DNA of 64,000 nucleotides from Spirometra erinaceieuropaei (Eukaryota > Platyhelminthes > Cestoda > Diphyllobothriidea > Diphyllobothriidae), in the NCBI GenBank assembly GCA_902702965.1, contig CACRXP010000383.1, positions 258,101 to 322,100 on the forward strand, in the 5' to 3' direction. The notes under the pieces were generated by a model. That model ran no database searches, was not told where the DNA came from, and was given only the letters and a program-made list of their open reading frames with translations. This document shows, one piece after another, positions 20,686 through 31,327 of the stretch. Within the stretch, counting starts at the first letter, position 1. Each line of letters starts with the position of its first letter. A program made the position numbers and the translations under genes.

Positions 20686-20730
20686 GGCTGGCTGACGACG
20701 GCTAATAAGCCAGAAATGGCGATTCCGGTC
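20686..20730 (+). ncRNA. Hammerhead ribozyme in SINE B, copy 5
   Basis: Stem I GGCUGG/CCGGUC (20686-20691 with 20725-20730), core CUGACGA (20692-20698), stem II GGCU/AGCC, GAA 20713-20715, stem III AUGGCGAU with one mismatch, U20724 as cleavage base. Together with copy 4 it would release an RNA of 308 nt (20417-20724). Confidence 0.65.
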
Positions 20731-20801
20731 TCCCTTGTCTTTGTCGGTAATACCATTCGGCAGTATACCATTACCGACAAAGACAAGGGAGACTGGTTGC
20801 T

Positions 20802-21567
20802 CCAAGTAACAGCTTTGAGAACGTGATTTTCTACAACCCCAAATGCTATCAAAAGCATCAAATGCTATTCATGCACAATAATTCTGAGAGAGATCAACCG
20901 AGAAAAGGATACCTTGTTTTTAGCGAATCTTCTGGGCCTAAGACTAAGTCCGCTGACCAGAAATAATTTTAGTCACTGCGATTCCTTGGCACATTCTATC
21001 ACTGTAGCAATTAGGGTATTTAGAGGGGGCAGATCACGTGAAAATAGGCAACCGACTCGGGAACGCCCAGTCTAACGGTCACTTGCGCTACAACAGACTC
21101 GCTGTGCAAATCGGTAAGAAGGCAGTATCGCTTATTCGCGGGTTGAAAGGCGTGTTCCCAGCGCGGTGTTAAGGAGGCATTCGGTGTCTTAACGCGACCT
21201 CGGCAGACTCACCCCTGACCCTGGGAGTTTCCCATCTTATTTACGTTTTCCCGGCAAGGACAAGGGCGTTGGGAAAACCACATTTTCCTATCCACCGGCT
21301 ACATGCCCCGCGGCTATTATTCAACTTTGTTTTTCTACTGTCTGTCACCAGAACTGTCTTTCTTGCAATGGTGGTAAGTGTTATCTCATGCAAATTATCG
21401 GGGAGAGTAGGTTCTACGTCCATGGGTGCTACAAAATCACACTAGCGCTCCCCCCTTACCTGAAAGCCCGATAAAAACCGCAGTACTGGGTTTCAGTGCC
21501 AGCATCCGGAAGTATAAATAAGCACATAGACGGTTCGTAATTTGCCAACGGGCGCTGATTAGCAAAT
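20802..21567. other. Intron, nothing recognised
   Basis: No exon or repeat family is evident. A 60-codon minus-strand frame at 21241-21423 is unrecognised. Confidence 0.35.
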
Positions 21568-22487
21568 ACAGTAGATGCGCTATTTCATGAAATGCTAAAT
21601 AAAATTCCGAAATGTGTCTCCTACTAAAAAAGAATGCCTAAGTAGGGTCGTAAGACTAACTGTCGCGCAGCATAGTCGCAGGATATTTCCGTCACGCCGT
21701 GATGCCGGCGTTTGAACGAATTTCTGTGCGACCGTTAAAATGACTACTTAATTTGTGTGAAGTTCTCCTACTGATTTTCAATTATCTTGTGCATTCAAAT
21801 ATATTTTTCTAGAAAAAATGCGAAAAAAACAGTTTTCCTTGTGCTTACTTCGTGGCAGATTACGTTTTTCAGATTGTATACTTGGAGGAGTATTTTGTGT
21901 TTTTAAAGAAGTTTATCATCGTAAAATCTTTCAAGGCTGTTCAATGCCTACCGTAAAGGCATCCCGTCCGTCCATTCATCAATGCTGCTCGTAAAGTATA
22001 CAAAAAAGTCCACATCCATGGCAATATTTAAAAAGCCTGTATGACGTATCCTTGAAAGCATGCATAAATTTGTGATTTTGCTTGCAGGAAAGATGTACAA
22101 CGTGTAATTTGAAAACCCTGAATACAAATGCAACGGCAGGTCAGGTTGAAAGTGGTTTGGGAACTGAGACCTTTTGAAACTGATAGATAAGCTTCGTTCA
22201 AGTATACATTTTGAAGAAAACATAATTTGCGCCCAATTAAGCAAAATAAAGGACACTTTTTCGCTTGTTTTCTATAGGGGCATTGAAAATCAATAGGAAA
22301 TATTTGTTGTTATTAATTAGTCACTTTTTACGGAGTGTAGGTTGTGCAAACGGATGGAAAGAAGCTCGTTTAAAAGCTGGCATCTTTGTGTCACTGAAAT
22401 ATCTTAGCAATCTTAAGTAATCTCTTTGAATCAAAGATACGGTTCAGAATTTCGGTTAACTTTACATTAAAAAGCTCATTTGCTGCA
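21568..22487. mobile_element. Foldback element family C, copy 6 (diverged)
   Basis: Begins TACAGTAGATGCGCTATTTCATGAAATG. Both arms are recognisable (ATGACTACTTAATTTGTGTG on the left, ATTAGTCACTTTTTACGG on the right) but CTACTTAAGTAG is broken on both sides. The minus-strand 102-codon frame at 21948-22256 is read from the centre and is not conserved in other copies. Confidence 0.65.
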
Positions 22488-22669
22488 TATCGTACGGGAA
22501 ATAAGTTTTGAACAGGATTATTTGATATCGACAGAATTGTATACATGCAGTTGGAGCAAATTTATCGGTGCAAACCTTTTCAGGTTAGACGCCAACTTTG
22601 ATGTGACTATTAGGGCTGAAATTCATCAGCTGGAGCGATATAACCGCGTGATATCCACGTTCTGCGGGC

Positions 22670-22895
22670 TCGACCGTGCCTTCCACCTGCACCCTTCCTT
22701 GCCTCCGGTTTCCCTGACTCTGCCTTGACACCGGGTCCAGGTTTGGGGGGGGAGGGAGTGCAGTAGATGTTGTGCAAGTCTGCTGTCCCTATAAACTAAA
22801 TTTTCGCACAAGTCATCATCTCTGCTCCCACCTTTCTGTGAAGCATGCGGTAGACATCGTCGGACGCGATGGTCGAACTGTCGTGTGACAAGCAG
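22670..22895 (+). repeat. Dispersed repeat family A
   Basis: In this orientation: CTCCGGTTTCCCTGACTCTG, CCTTGACACCGGGTCCAGG, a G run, CAGTAGATGTTGTGCAAGTC, CTATAAACTAA, CATGCGGTAGACATCGTCGG and GATGGTCGAACTGTCGTG. This is one of the clearest end blocks of the family. Confidence 0.7.
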
Positions 22896-23352
22896 TTTCT
22901 CGGAGGTCTTCGGTGCCGTCCTCCTTTTTCAGTAACGGACGTCTTACGGCTGGTCTGCATAATTTAGGCATTTTTTCCTACGTTTCCTTCTGCAAAAGCA
23001 CAGATCCCTTCTAATTTCACTTTGTATTCACACACTGCACTGAGACATCGCACGCCAACTCCCACCCCTTAACGTTCGAAGATCCAAGCACGGGCGTGAA
23101 AGTTACGGCATTTTCTGACTGAAAATTCACATTGGCAAACAAATCTTCTCAATAATCACTAATCAGGCCAAGACAACTATAATTACATGCTTAGTCACTG
23201 TTTACTGACATATCTGTGGTGGAAACAATAAACCACCTCCGCGACGTTATTCGGGCTGCAAATTACCAGAAAGGCATGACAGTGAAAACCCTAAGGGAAC
23301 TGCTGACATGACACGGCCAATATAAGATGTCCAGTTTCAATGCAGCGGCCAT
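22896..23352. other. Intron, nothing recognised
   Basis: No frame, exon or repeat family could be supported. Confidence 0.35.
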
Positions 23353-23690
23353 TTATACAGGCAAATAGCGGGGGCGTGGTGATGGATTCATCGCTTGGAC
23401 CGTTTTAGCAAATGTCCCCATGGACATGGTCGAGAAATCGAGCATGCTATTAATGACTTCGAATTCTGCGGTCGGTAGGGGGAAGACGTCTTTTGCAAAC
23501 GGGCCATACCACTGATAGAAGTTTAGACGCGCGAAGCCCTCGCTAAGGTTTGCTGCAGAGTCTAAACCGAATAACGAAATCGCGTTCTTCGGTGTCCTTC
23601 TAAGCAGGCAAGAGCCATCTAGCTTAAGGTGTTCCGAAGGAAAACTTGAACAGAACAAGGCATAACTTTTTGAATTTCTTTCCTGTAATG
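23353..23690 (-). pseudogene. Possible Ty3/Gypsy pol fragment
   Basis: A minus-strand frame of 101 codons contains KLDGSCLLRRTPKNAISLFG followed by LD and a LSEGFARL stretch. This resembles the segment between protease and reverse transcriptase of Ty3/Gypsy elements, where a Lx-G-C-x6-10-ISLFGLDW-like motif is common. No protease DTG or reverse transcriptase YxDD motif is visible next to it. The resemblance is weak and it could be chance. Confidence 0.3.
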
Positions 23691-24739
23691 TAAAGTGGAA
23701 GTTGTCCGGAGGTTGGTGGTCAGAATGCGACAGATTTGCTCGCCTGAGACTATTTAAACGGATCTCCGGCAGCTGCAGAATGCATCCGCAAAAACGGCTG
23801 TCCAGGAGGATTCATCATCTGCGTACCGTAAAGTCTACCTCCGAAACTGCAGAAGTGTTTCTAAGATTGCACTTTCTAGGGGACGCGGAATGCAAATTAG
23901 TAGGACGTGTCTGAAGGCGGCTATCACGAGGACTTACCCCCAGACGAACTTACGCGTATTTTTCACAGACTTTGCTCTCCTACGTTTGGGAGGTAAAGGC
24001 CGACCATTACCTGTGCAGACATCATCGATGCGTAGTTCATCATTCACTTGCTCCTGTGGAAAGAGGGTACGTGAACACATGTCTGCGTGGTTAGATGGAG
24101 GTGGGAATAGGCCGATTCCGAGTTCTGTTTTCGCACATCTAGTCTGTGCGGATCACCAATTTGACACAAAAAAGCCTTGTCTACCGGCTGCCGATAAACT
24201 ATTACAGAGAAGTACGCCAACGGGTATTAGCAACACCCGAGGAAGGGGTTATTCGGTCAACGAATTGAGCGTTTTGCTATCAGAAGACGTTGGTGCAAGC
24301 GTTCCATCGTCCGTCGCGATCGCACGTCGCCCAAACCCTCTAGTGACAGTGGTACACCCTTCACGTGTTTGACATACAGGCACCGTTCACACCCCACTCC
24401 AAACTCCCTCCCCGCGCGCCGATGACCACAACACGCCGACCTCGCCACGCGGGCAATGTGGGAACGTGGGGTATGGCCAACCCCCTGTGACGCCCTATAA
24501 GTCCTGTCCACGACTCATATCGTTATGTTCCATCTAATTGCGGTGGCCTGATGATGAATTACTGAAAACCTGTCTATCAAGTTGTCTCTTGAATCGTAAC
24601 CTGAAGTATTCACAGAACGTGGGCGTTTTATGGTTCCTCAACAAGATGCTTCAATAGCAAAAGTTTCCTACCGGCCCCAGGAAGGTTACTTAACAAAACA
24701 CGTCCGCTTTTACTGGTACGAATGAATAACAGAAAATTT
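23691..24739. other. Intron, nothing recognised; 160-codon frame
   Basis: The + strand frame 23890-24372 includes a CSCGKRVREHMSAWLDGGG stretch but matches no family I know, and lacks splice sites or repeats that would explain it. Confidence 0.35.
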
Positions 24740-25825
24740 GCTACAAAGGCAGCATTTTTATTAATTCACATTTTTCCGTCGCACCTGTATTTGTCGGTTC
24801 AAAGATCGATCATCATATTTCAGAGGGGAATAGGTGTCCGAAAAGTTGATTCCTAGACAGCGAGATCAGCTGAAGCTATTTAAATTAAAATAAGTTTGAC
24901 AGAGTGGCGCTCACCGATCAAGTTACGGAATATGCCAAGAAATGAAAAACGTCTCTTCTTTCAGTTCTAATATATTCGATAATTTTTTTTTGTCTCACCG
25001 CTTAACCTCCAGAGGTTCTTCATTTTCAGTCCTAGTCTCATGGATAATGTTTATGCTGGTTGAAAAATCTGCTTCCTTAAATTTTCTGCGATAGGGACTC
25101 GAGTCGTTAAATACTGCAATTCCATTATCATAATCGATCATTTGATTGGTAGTTGCCCGACTATGTAACGCTCTGATACCGTCACCGGGAGCTATTTTCG
25201 CCTGTGTGACCACTAATAATAAACGCACGAGCCGCTAAGTATGAAGGGTGTATCCTCGCATAACGACTGTGTACTTAAGACTGAACCGTTTGATTATCTC
25301 TTACTCCTTACCTGTCGCCGTGTTCTTGGTGATAAGTACAGCTCAATCTTTCCTGGTCTCATCACCCTGAATAACTTTTAAGTAGTAGTGGTAGAACTCG
25401 AACGTTTGGTTCCGCGCATTACTATTCATTCACTCCCCACCAACCATGCCATGAACCACTTTTGGTGTAACAAGCAGCATTCTGAGGAGGGGGGCTGTGA
25501 GCCGACACAGACATTATCCATGAGGCCAGGACTGAAAATGACGAACCTCTGGGGGTTGAGCGGTGAGACACCAAAAAACTATCGAATATATTGGAACTGA
25601 GAAAAGAGTAGGTTTTCGTTTCTTGGCATGTTCCGTCACCTGATCGGTGAGCGCCACTCTATCAAAATTAATTTAATGTTAAGAGCTTCTGCTGAGCTCG
25701 CTGTCTAGGGGTCAACGTTTCGGACACCTATCCCCCCTCTGAAATATAATGATCGACCTTTGAATCGACAACTACAGGTGCGAAGCAAAAACGTGAATGA
25801 ATAAAAATGCTGTGAACCAGTAGCG
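24740..25825. mobile_element. Large palindrome (family I)
   Basis: Inverted arms at about 24740-25052 and 25508-25825 around a 455-bp centre. Paired blocks: AGCATTTTTATT and its inverse, AGATCGATCAT and ATGATCGACC, the GAGTGGCGCTCACCGATC block at 24901 and its inverse at 25635-25652, and CATGGATAATGT with ACATTATCCATG. The GGTGAGCGCC ends inside the arms match the lead block of SINE B, so a second element with those ends (24901-25652) may be nested in the outer palindrome. No transposase frame. Confidence 0.75.
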
Positions 25826-27744
25826 GCAACGGTTCAGCCAGCCTACCTTCATTCTTACTCTGCCCAAATGACGTATATTTGTGAACCATCCGATCCACGG
25901 CGTCCATCGCTGTCAGTTCTTGTGGGAAGTTACCCCTCCCCCACTTGAACTGTTTTTGCAGTCTCCGTATCCAAGTCCGTGAATATGCGTCGATGGCATC
26001 CTCTTTGTTCGCCTTCACACCCTCTCCTCCATCAATAACGCGACTGAACTACCTCTTGAACATCCAGGCGACTTAAGCGTTGCCGCCTAACGGTGGCAGC
26101 TGCGTTTTTGAATCGTCTGAACACCTGCTTACGCGCAGTTTTCATTATTTATCCAGAAAATGTTTTAGCCATGCGTGAACAAACGGTCAGTGGGTGTTGT
26201 AGTAGCGACATCGCGTTTACGTGAAAAAGAAGACAGGTTCTACTGTTGTTGTTCACAACCCCCTGCAGTCATTGCGCGTTACCTGCCTTTTGTAATTTTG
26301 TCTCGTAGGCAACGAACCGGTCTGACAGCCAGCGCACAGGCAAATTTATTTAAATGCAAATGAGACCCGCGAGAATGTGTTTCCAGTCAGGCGGGCTTCG
26401 GTTTCTGTAACAATCCACTAGAAGACTGGGATCAGACAATTTGTCATGAAAGTGAAAAATAATCAGTCTAATCTTGAATTTTCAGTTCACCTTTGCTCAC
26501 TCTACAGTTTGGTACAGCCAAACTTATGGAGGTAATAGCACGTTCGTGCCTCTTGTCCAGGACGGATGAAAACTTTCGTCTTCTAGAGAACTAACATCGC
26601 AAGCTGCTGCAAGTGGATTTCCTTGACGGACCCCTTTGAAAGCAGTTATGTCGACAGCATAATTTCAGTAGACTTCGCAAATCATCACCCAGAACGTGTC
26701 AGTTAAACAATAGAATTCGTGGCTCTCATTCGCACAGGGAAAAAATGCACATTCCTACTTTTCGCCGTCTAATTTAAACTACTGAAAAAACGAGACAAGC
26801 ATTAAAGTAATTATTCTTTTCCGGAACCATTTTGGATAAGACAGGAAATAACTTACAAACAGTGCAATCCTCTTCGCTAAAAATGAACTCTTGAAGTCCG
26901 TTAGCTAGAAAGTCGTATCAGAACTACAGGTTTAGCTCGAAACATGCGTTCGCAGTTCGCTGTAATTTTTATCTTCATGCTGAATGAGTGGAAGGCGATC
27001 ATGCCAAAGCATACTCTCTATTGTTGGCCAATTCTATAGCAGTTCGCGGACTGATACCCTTGGGGTGCGTCCGTGCTCTGGAGCCCGGCCTGCCTACCAG
27101 ATGTACGCGACAATCCCAAAGTAGTTTATAGGTATTCACGTCAACTTTATATTGTTTTTCTCGTCAAGGCCGTTCCCGGAGACCATGAGGTAGCTCGCGC
27201 CTCAGGTGTGTACGTAGGACACTTGCCCCCCCCCACAATGCGTACCTGGCCGGGAAGAAGAGTTCGGCATTTTTTTAAAACTTGAACGACCTTGCCAGTT
27301 CTCAAGCTGTACCTGGGCATCGGCTCGTGTCAATCGTTTTCGGTCTCTGGTCATTGGAAGCCATTGGATGCACGCGAATGTCAGAGAGCTGGCTCAGCAG
27401 GTGTCCAGTTACATGGCACCTCAAAGGACACTTTCAGAAAAGCATAGTGACTGTAACCGAACAGGGCCTTGCAGGAGACATTTGAACAGAACCCCTGGTC
27501 CAGGCTGTGTAGTTGCAAAAAGTTCAAATTTTGGATGGCCTTTGCTTATGCCCAGATAGCAATATCCAGAGTCGTTTATTGATAGGATATGGGTCGAAGG
27601 AGGAAGGGGATGAGGAGGATACTTGGATGAAGCATGCATATTCTGTTCCGTCTTGCGTAGAATTAGTGATGGGCAATTTGTGTTTGTGTGGAGTGACGGG
27701 TTTCTGGCTCCTCAAAATCCGCTGCGGCGGCTCCTGTACACTAT
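25826..27744. other. Intron, nothing firmly recognised
   Basis: Short frames only (longest on the minus strand, 25728-26018, overlapping the palindrome). A weak foldback-like segment near 26750-26800 contains TAATTTAAACTACTGAAAAAAC, too diverged to call. Confidence 0.35.
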
Positions 27745-28015
27745 AGTTCGACCGTCGGTTTCGACGATGAACACTGTGTTCTCCACAGCAAGGCGGAGCA
27801 AGGACGGTGACTTGTGTGTGATGGCATACTTGCACAGCATTCACCTCACTCTCTCTTCCCCACTCCCCACATGGACCCGGTGTCACGAGATATTCAATAA
27901 GACCAGAGGTGGGAGGGGGGGGGCGCAGGTGGCTGGCACGGCCGCAGCCGCACCTAGACGTGCCACCAAACCCCCTGGTCCACACAAGAGATGACCAGGA
28001 TTTTTCGTCAACAAC
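27745..28015 (-). repeat. Dispersed repeat family A
   Basis: Runs GTTCGACCGTCGG, GGCATACTTGCACAGCATTC, CTCTCTCTTCCCC, TGGACCCGGTGTCACGAGAT, AAGACCAGAGGTGGGAGGGG, CCTGGTCCACACAA. Frames on both strands across it have no family match. It directly precedes the LINE finger fragment. Confidence 0.7.
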
Positions 28016-28059
28016 AACACCCCAACAGGAGCTAGAGCGACGAGGATGATTGGGCAGCT

Positions 28060-28204
28060 ATGCACCACTTCACACAATACCAACACACCAACAACCACCA
28101 ACCCCTTCCCACCAACAATCCGTGCGTTGCGGACTCGATCCATACCTGTCCTCATTGTGACCGCACCTCCACCGCACACATCGGCCTGGTCGGTCACTTA
28201 AGAA
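28060..28204 (+). pseudogene. LINE protein fragment with C2H2 finger, cut by a transposon
   Basis: The + strand frame contains HTCPHCDRTSTAHIGLVGHL, that is C-x2-C-x12-H, as in the finger found in proteins of flatworm non-LTR retrotransposons, where it normally continues into LRIHR with the second histidine. Here the family E element begins at 28205, right after GHLR, and replaces the end, so the second zinc histidine is lost. The upstream part is threonine/proline/asparagine rich, as usual for such linkers. Assignment to a LINE rests on memory of the motif. Confidence 0.55.
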
Positions 28205-28602
28205 GGCAACGGTATAGAGAAGGACCCCACTTAACTGCCAGTAGTCTGTGGATCGTGCCATACGTGATTTATGGTAAAGAGAGTTTTATGGATGGGGCAG
28301 CACGCTAGATAGTAAGCTGACAAAATGAAAGAAAACACACAAAAATCGCTTGAATTTGTGCCAAAAGTCTTATCCCACGCTATTGTACGACAACAGAAAT
28401 GACAGGAGTAATTAAACAGTAAACAAAAAGTTAATTTCATAAAATGACGAATTTTGAGTTAAGGTGTGAGGTCGTGGGAAGCAGTCTTTGTTGGCAGTGT
28501 GATTTCTGCAATAGCCTGCAAATGTACGCCGAGATAAAACCCCGTATAACACGATTCACAGGCTACTGACAGTTACGTGGGGTCCCTCTCTATACCGTTG
28601 CC
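28205..28602. mobile_element. Family E element with 60-bp terminal inverted repeats, copy 1
   Basis: The left end GGCAACGGTATAGAGAAGGA continues through CCCCACTTAACTG and the right end is its inverse, ending TATACCGTTGCC; about 60 bp pair with few mismatches. Length 398 bp, no protein. Shared inner blocks with the other copies: AAAGTCTTAT, AGTAAACAAAAAG, GCAGT(C/A)TTTGTTGGCAG. I infer a non-autonomous DNA transposon. Confidence 0.8.
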
Positions 28603-28623
28603 TGAAATATAACCAGCCCCGGC

Positions 28624-28890
28624 CGGATCTCATTTTGTAGCCGTAACTACAGTAGACAAGCGCCACCCTAACCCCAACTCCTAAACACTAACTCCTAACC
28701 TTAACCCCTTACCGCAACCCCTAACCCCCTGCCACTTAACCCAACCCCTAACTCCTAGCCCTAGCCCATAAACACTAGCTCCTAACCTTAACCCCTAACC
28801 CCTTACCGCAACCCCTGACCCCCTGCCCCTTACCCCAACCCCTAGCCCTGACCCCGAACTCCTAACAGGTACGGCTACGAAATGGGGTCT
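28624..28890. mobile_element. Family F element, long copy with CCCTAACCC array
   Basis: Inverted ends CGGATCTCATTTTGTAGCCG and CGGCTACGAAATGGGGTCT enclose about 200 bp of degenerate CTAACCCC units, with an internal direct repeat (AACACTAACTCCTAACCTTA and AACACTAGCTCCTAACCTTA). It follows the family E element by 22 bp. Confidence 0.75.
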
Positions 28891-30009
28891 AGTCGTAGCC
28901 GCTCCCCGTAATACAGGGTGAGGTGGTGTCCCAATTCCTGCGTCGTAATGGGACGAGGCAAACAACCGATCCCAACCGAAAAAGGGTTTCGTCCGTCAAA
29001 GTTTGGCGGATTGACACGTTGTTTTAACAGCTGTCACGGCCTGCTTTACTTAAGCCTAATGGCGAATTTAAGCGGACCAATGTCTCCACCCAGCTCGGCC
29101 TGCTCAGTGACAGGTCACGCACTACAGTACTACTGGTAGCTGTGCAAGTCGAAAGCATCGGACTTTCTGAGTCAATTTTCACCACCTTGCGACGCCTTAA
29201 CAAAGCGGTCGCTAGCTGATCAGTAGTGTCAAGCTACCGCCCGTTTTGCGGACAGGCCGGCGATACTGTCTGCTTTTACCGGCGAACATCAAGTCAGTGC
29301 CCAAGTTTACTTTTGTGAGTCTCCGTCCTACATGCCGCGGCTGAGAGTGGCCTGACATTTCCATCATATTTTCGAATCGACTTCGCCATTACTGCTGACG
29401 GAGAATACCTGAACACAGTCAGTGTGAATGTTTTAATCAGGAAAGGCATTCCTGTCCATTCTATTTCGGAAATCGTCGAAAAGACCTCGTGTGCAGTGGG
29501 TGATCGCTGAGCATCAAAGGCGACCGTTGTTCAACCGTACAGCACCACCAGTACAACGTTTGTAGTACCGCCTTCCGAAACCGGCCTGCAAATACTCCAA
29601 TCTAATGGCAGTATGATACGATAGCTGATTATCAGACCGAAGTAACTGCGCAAAAACTAACAAAAGCTTCCACGGTAGTACCACGTTTTTCGGTTGAGAA
29701 CTTAACCGGTCTGCGCATCTGCCAGAACCACTGCCATTACCACCCGTGCATGCATTCTTCACGCACGTACTCATAAAATAATTTGGAGTAAATGAGTTCG
29801 GGGCAGGCTTGGTGGAAATGCTTTAGTCGGAGTGAAAAGCGAAGTACCGACCTTAGGCCTCTGACACCTTCCGACCGTTGCGAAAGGGGACGTCCACTGA
29901 GCGCCCCACGGAGTGAGCTCATAATCGGTGTCTTGCGCGTGAACTAGTTTAGAGTGAGATAGACCTGCGCGCAACATCTGCCAAGGGTTTTTTATAGACC
30001 AGGATGTGT
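28891..30009. other. Intron, nothing recognised
   Basis: Minus-strand frames at 29514-29977 overlap one another and resemble no known family. No repeat of the window is obvious. Confidence 0.35.
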
Positions 30010-30240
30010 GGTGGTACGCCTAGGTGCGGGTCCGGCTGTGCCAGCCAACTGTGCTCTCTCTCCCCCCTTCGGTCTTGTTGACTATGTCTCGACACCGGGC
30101 CCAGGCAGGGGGGAAGGAGCGTGTGCAATAGTCGCTGTGCAAGCCTACCAATAAATTACGCGTAAGTCGCCGTGCCTGCTTTCGCCTTGTTTTGAAATAC
30201 ACGATGGAGACCGTCGGAAATGTCGTACTGAGGTATATTT
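30010..30240 (+). repeat. Dispersed repeat family A
   Basis: GTCTCGACACCGGGCCCAGG, GCTGTGCAAGCCTACCAATA, GTAAGTCGCCGTGCCTGCTT and a diverged end GAGACCGTCGG. The order matches 22670-22895. Confidence 0.65.
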
Positions 30241-30507
30241 GCGAACAACGTCTATCGCATTGCCTCCCCCCCCTCTGCTAACTGACTCCGACGGCGCAGT
30301 GACGGGCAAGGTCAAACGGCTGGTTTACGTACTCCACACACACTACCTAGTCCCCATTTCACATGTACAAGGCTTCTTTGGGAACGGCTCAGATCTTATT
30401 TCACTGGAAATGCCATAAGGGTCAGACTATAAAGAAGGCGCTGTAGGTCGATTCTCAGTCCAACGAGGATCGAATAATCCTGTCAGTTGACAAACTTTCA
30501 ATCAACA

Positions 30508-30650
30508 ACGGCAGAGGGTGGCGCTCGACGATCGCGCTAGGGAACTCGCCCGTCCCGTTGTGCCTTAGGGCTCTCTTTCCAGCCCCGCCTGCAGCTGCAC
30601 AAAGCTGCATATTATAGGCAGAATTGCATTACCAACAAAGACAACAACAA
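30508..30650 (-). repeat. SINE B tail and lead block, inverted
   Basis: The minus strand reads CTTTGTTGGTAATGCAATTC, then ATTCTGCCTATAATATGC, GAGAGCCCTAAGGCACAACG and GAGCGCCAC, the same series as at 20425-20560. This confirms that tail and lead block are contiguous in the repeat unit. The tRNA-like head and hammerhead are absent. Confidence 0.7.
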
Positions 30651-30654
30651 CAAC

Positions 30655-30905
30655 GCGGATTTCGGCCATCACAGAGTCATTACACCAAGTGCAGCGATCC
30701 CTGATGAAGAGAGGAAACCGTGAATTTTCATATGTATGCGGTAGCATGGCGACAGCATTCTATAAGTACTGCAGCCCCTTGAACAGGAACCACTCGCATC
30801 TGATTTTGTCCCTGATGGTGTGTTTGAGCAGGAAGGCGAAGTCAGGCGAATAAAGCTCTAGCCCCAGCCATCGTACGTCTGTCTTCACGTCTGTTTCATG
30901 TTTTA
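30655..30905 (+). repeat. Repeat family G, copy 2 (degenerate hammerhead)
   Basis: Matches the 3' half of family G: GATCCCTGATGAAGAGAGG, GCGGTAGCATGGCGACAGC, CTGCAGCCCCTTGAACAGGA, GAATAAAGCTC. The hammerhead region at 30806-30850 reads CTGATGG and CGAAGTC in place of CTGATGA and CGAAACGTC, so the ribozyme core is broken. Confidence 0.65.
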
Positions 30906-31327
30906 ACTCTTAAAGGTGGGAAATGTTACCGGGCATCGGGTGTCGTGCCCACTGCTTTCCTCACTGGTGGATGTCCTTCCCAACATTTGTCCCAAAGTAT
31001 AAGAAAAAAAACAGCCCTCCTTGCCTGCATCGGCAACATGTTTACGCAGACAGACAAATTGCGTGCACAACAGAATTCCATACTCCAACAAATTCAACTT
31101 TGCCGGTACTTGCTGTCATATGCGGGTAGTGTTCTAAAACGGAATAGGGAATTCCCGTTTCGAACGCTACAAGCTGCGTGATCCCCTGCGATACAACAGG
31201 GATGTCCACCATTGGCCCGCAGATAGGACTGGTTGGTATACAGCGCTCATTTATGGCTAGTGACTCTCAGTCGGCGATTGTTTGATTACCCAACCTTTGA
31301 AGGGTGACGGCCCAGAGTATATGCAGC

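Larger units (their letters stand above)
20225..20801 (+). repeat. Tandem pair of SINE B (copies 4 and 5)
   Basis: Two head-to-tail copies. Each has CGACAGGGCAACGGGCTCG, an A-box-like GTGGCCCGGTG(A/G)GTAGAGGCG, a B-box-like GGTCGCGAGTTCGAG, TGTTCCACACTTCGGGCT, a hammerhead and CCTTGTCTTTGTCGGTAAT. Between the copies lies a lead block with GGCTCGAGAGAGAGCCC, GAGTGAGTTCCGT and CGGTGAGCGCCCCCTA. The same tail-to-lead junction is found inverted at 30508-30650, so the junction is part of the repeat unit. An inverted tail copy follows at 20763-20801. Confidence 0.8.

Noticed and set aside
24548..24575. CTGATGA followed by GAAA, possible hammerhead
   Set aside because: The nine bases between cannot form stem II, and neither stem I nor a cleavage triplet fits.
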